The notes under the pieces were generated by a model. The model was not told the DNA's origin. It worked only from the letters and a program-made list of their open reading frames with translations, and searched no databases. From contig NZ_JAATJM010000001.1 of the NCBI RefSeq assembly GCF_011927945.1, positions 1,807,501 through 1,871,500 on the forward strand: a stretch of 64,000 bases of DNA, read 5' to 3'. The stretch is from Brevundimonas alba. Lineage in GTDB: Bacteria; Pseudomonadota; Alphaproteobacteria; Caulobacterales; Caulobacteraceae. Of the stretch, positions 63,187-64,000 are shown in pieces. Both the position numbers and the translations under genes were made by a program. The stretch's first letter is position 1, and every line of letters starts with the position of its first letter.

Positions 63187-63232
63187 TTGACTCCCGGTCT
63201 TCGTTGTCTGATATTTCTGTAATGACAGAAAT
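63187..63232 (+). promoter_or_regulatory. promoter and palindromic operator over the regulator start codon
   Basis: TTGACT (63187-63192) and GATATT (63210-63215) are 17 bases apart, giving a predicted start at about 63222, which is the ATG itself. ATTTCTGT (63213-63220) and ACAGAAAT (63225-63232) form a perfect 8-bp palindrome around AATG. Confidence 0.7.
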
Positions 63233-63764
63233 AACAAAACTGCCAGTCTCGATCGAACGCTTCGTCCTTCATTGGGGCGAGATGGGGGGCTTCTGGGGCG
63301 TGAACCGCTCCGTCGCACAGATCCACGCCTTCCTGATGACGGCCGACAGGCCAGTGACGGCCGAGAACGTCGCCGTCGCGCTGGAAATGGCGCGGTCGAA
63401 CGTATCGACCTCCCTGAAGGAACTGCAGAGCTGGAATCTGATCCGGCGCGTTCCGATCCGGGGGGATCGGCGCGATCATTTCGAGGCCGAGACGGACGTC
63501 TGGGAAGTCGCCTCCCGGATCGCGGCCGGGCGAAAGGCCAAGGAGATCGATCCCGCTCTTGAAACCCTCCGGGTCTGCGTCGCTGAGGCCGAAACCGATC
63601 CCACAGTCCATCCCGTCGCTCTCAAGCGGCTGAAAGAGATGCTCGAATTCACCGAGACCCTCGACCGCTGGTACGGGCAGATCACCACCGTAGCGCGGCC
63701 GAAACTGATGGCGCTGCTCAAGCTCGGAGCGCGCATCGCGGCGCTCATTCCAGGTGGCAAATAG
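63222..63764 (+). CDS. GbsR/MarR-type winged-helix transcriptional regulator
   Basis: A 180-residue regulator. The helix-turn-helix region (MTADRPVTAENVAVALEMARSNVSTSLKELQSWNLI) and the wing (RVPIRGDRRDHFEAETDVWEV) match the GbsR-like MarR group; the C-terminal half is helical and probably dimerises. I chose the ATG at 63222; the open frame extends to 63180 but that part is in the promoter. No Shine-Dalgarno, so a leaderless mRNA is likely. The palindrome over the start suggests autorepression. The DUF4166 gene follows. Confidence 0.88.
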   Translation: MTEITKLPVSIERFVLHWGEMGGFWGVNRSVAQIHAFLMTADRPVTAENVAVALEMARSNVSTSLKELQSWNLIRRVPIRGDRRDHFEAETDVWEVASRIAAGRKAKEIDPALETLRVCVAEAETDPTVHPVALKRLKEMLEFTETLDRWYGQITTVARPKLMALLKLGARIAALIPGGK

Positions 63765-63779
63765 GCGGAGGAGGGGACA

Positions 63780-64000
63780 ATGGGGGCGAGGCCCGCAATC
63801 CGGGAAGATCGACCGATCGCGCAGGCGGACGGCGACCTGCTTGATCTGCGCTTCCGGGCTCTGCTTGCCGAGCCGGAGTGGAAGACCCTGCCACTGGCTG
63901 TTCGGCGCCGCTTCACCAAGCGCATGAAGAGCGGCGACACCGTGGTTTATCGAGGCCATGTGATCGAGATCGAAACCCGTCCGCTGGGACGCCTTCTGGC
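63780..64000 (+). CDS. DUF4166 domain protein, N-terminal part (partial)
   Basis: The first 73 codons of a protein running off the window. LLDLRFRALLAEPEWKTLPL and VRRRFTKRMKSGDTVVYRGH match the DUF4166 pattern. GGAGGAGGGG precedes the ATG. It starts 15 bases after the regulator stop and is probably co-transcribed with it. Function unknown. Confidence 0.8.
   Translation, partial: MGARPAIREDRPIAQADGDLLDLRFRALLAEPEWKTLPLAVRRRFTKRMKSGDTVVYRGHVIEIETRPLGRLL

Noticed and set aside
63165-63221. 6S RNA gene after zapA
   Set aside because: Only 57 bases are available, and they hold a promoter and operator. 6S RNA is about 160-200 bases long.

Overview
The window is high-GC chromosomal DNA from an alphaproteobacterium, most likely family Caulobacteraceae and Brevundimonas-like. 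The case rests on gene content: a zauP-zapA pair, a MucR/Ros regulator flanked by DUF2336 proteins, fliI-fliJ, an RcGTA-type gene transfer agent (GTA) cluster, an alphaproteobacterial SerC, RpoH, and Tat-type lipoprotein signals. Genus placement is inference; no rRNA or tRNA gene was seen.

Layout. 1-6.0 kb: the 3' end of rpsD with its terminator, a lipoprotein, a bolA / degenerate aldo-keto reductase / monothiol glutaredoxin / thioesterase operon, and a radC / glycosylasparaginase / acetyltransferase operon, then map. 6-11 kb: a CinA-type protein, a GH10 xylanase fused translationally to fliI-fliJ, and a DUF418 membrane protein. 11-16 kb: cysK and a mucR locus bracketed by two DUF2336 genes, one coupled to an exported proline-rich protein. 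16-26 kb: an ABC transporter of the NMT1/THI5 type, a 579-bp gene-free interval with paired hairpins, an esterase, an ABC-F ATPase, an HscC-type Hsp70 with a membrane J-domain partner, and a YcgN-type cysteine-cluster protein. 26.4-28.8 kb: a large hybrid histidine kinase.

29.0-40.7 kb holds the GTA structural cluster in the usual order: portal, small protein, prohead protease, capsid, connector, adaptor, tail terminator, tail tube, chaperones, short tape measure, distal tail, hub, NlpC/P60 peptidase and megatron. It looks like it is decaying. The major capsid and megatron genes each lack one base, the hub protein is short, no terminase lies upstream of the portal, and an antisense lipoprotein gene sits between protease and capsid. 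All other recognised genes in the window are intact.

40.8-49.4 kb: a CbpA-like J-protein, serC, purA, a phosphorylation-incompetent receiver protein, rpoH, a ThuA-like lipoprotein, a small acetyltransferase, rluD and a DUF2799 lipoprotein. 49.4-53 kb: fba, pgk, a membrane protein and gap, with tkt 7.5 kb further on. Between gap and tkt lie an OmpR-type two-component system, an EF-hand protein, two S41 peptidases, purT and a VOC protein. The end carries zauP-zapA, a GbsR/MarR-type regulator with a palindrome over its start codon, and the start of a DUF4166 gene.
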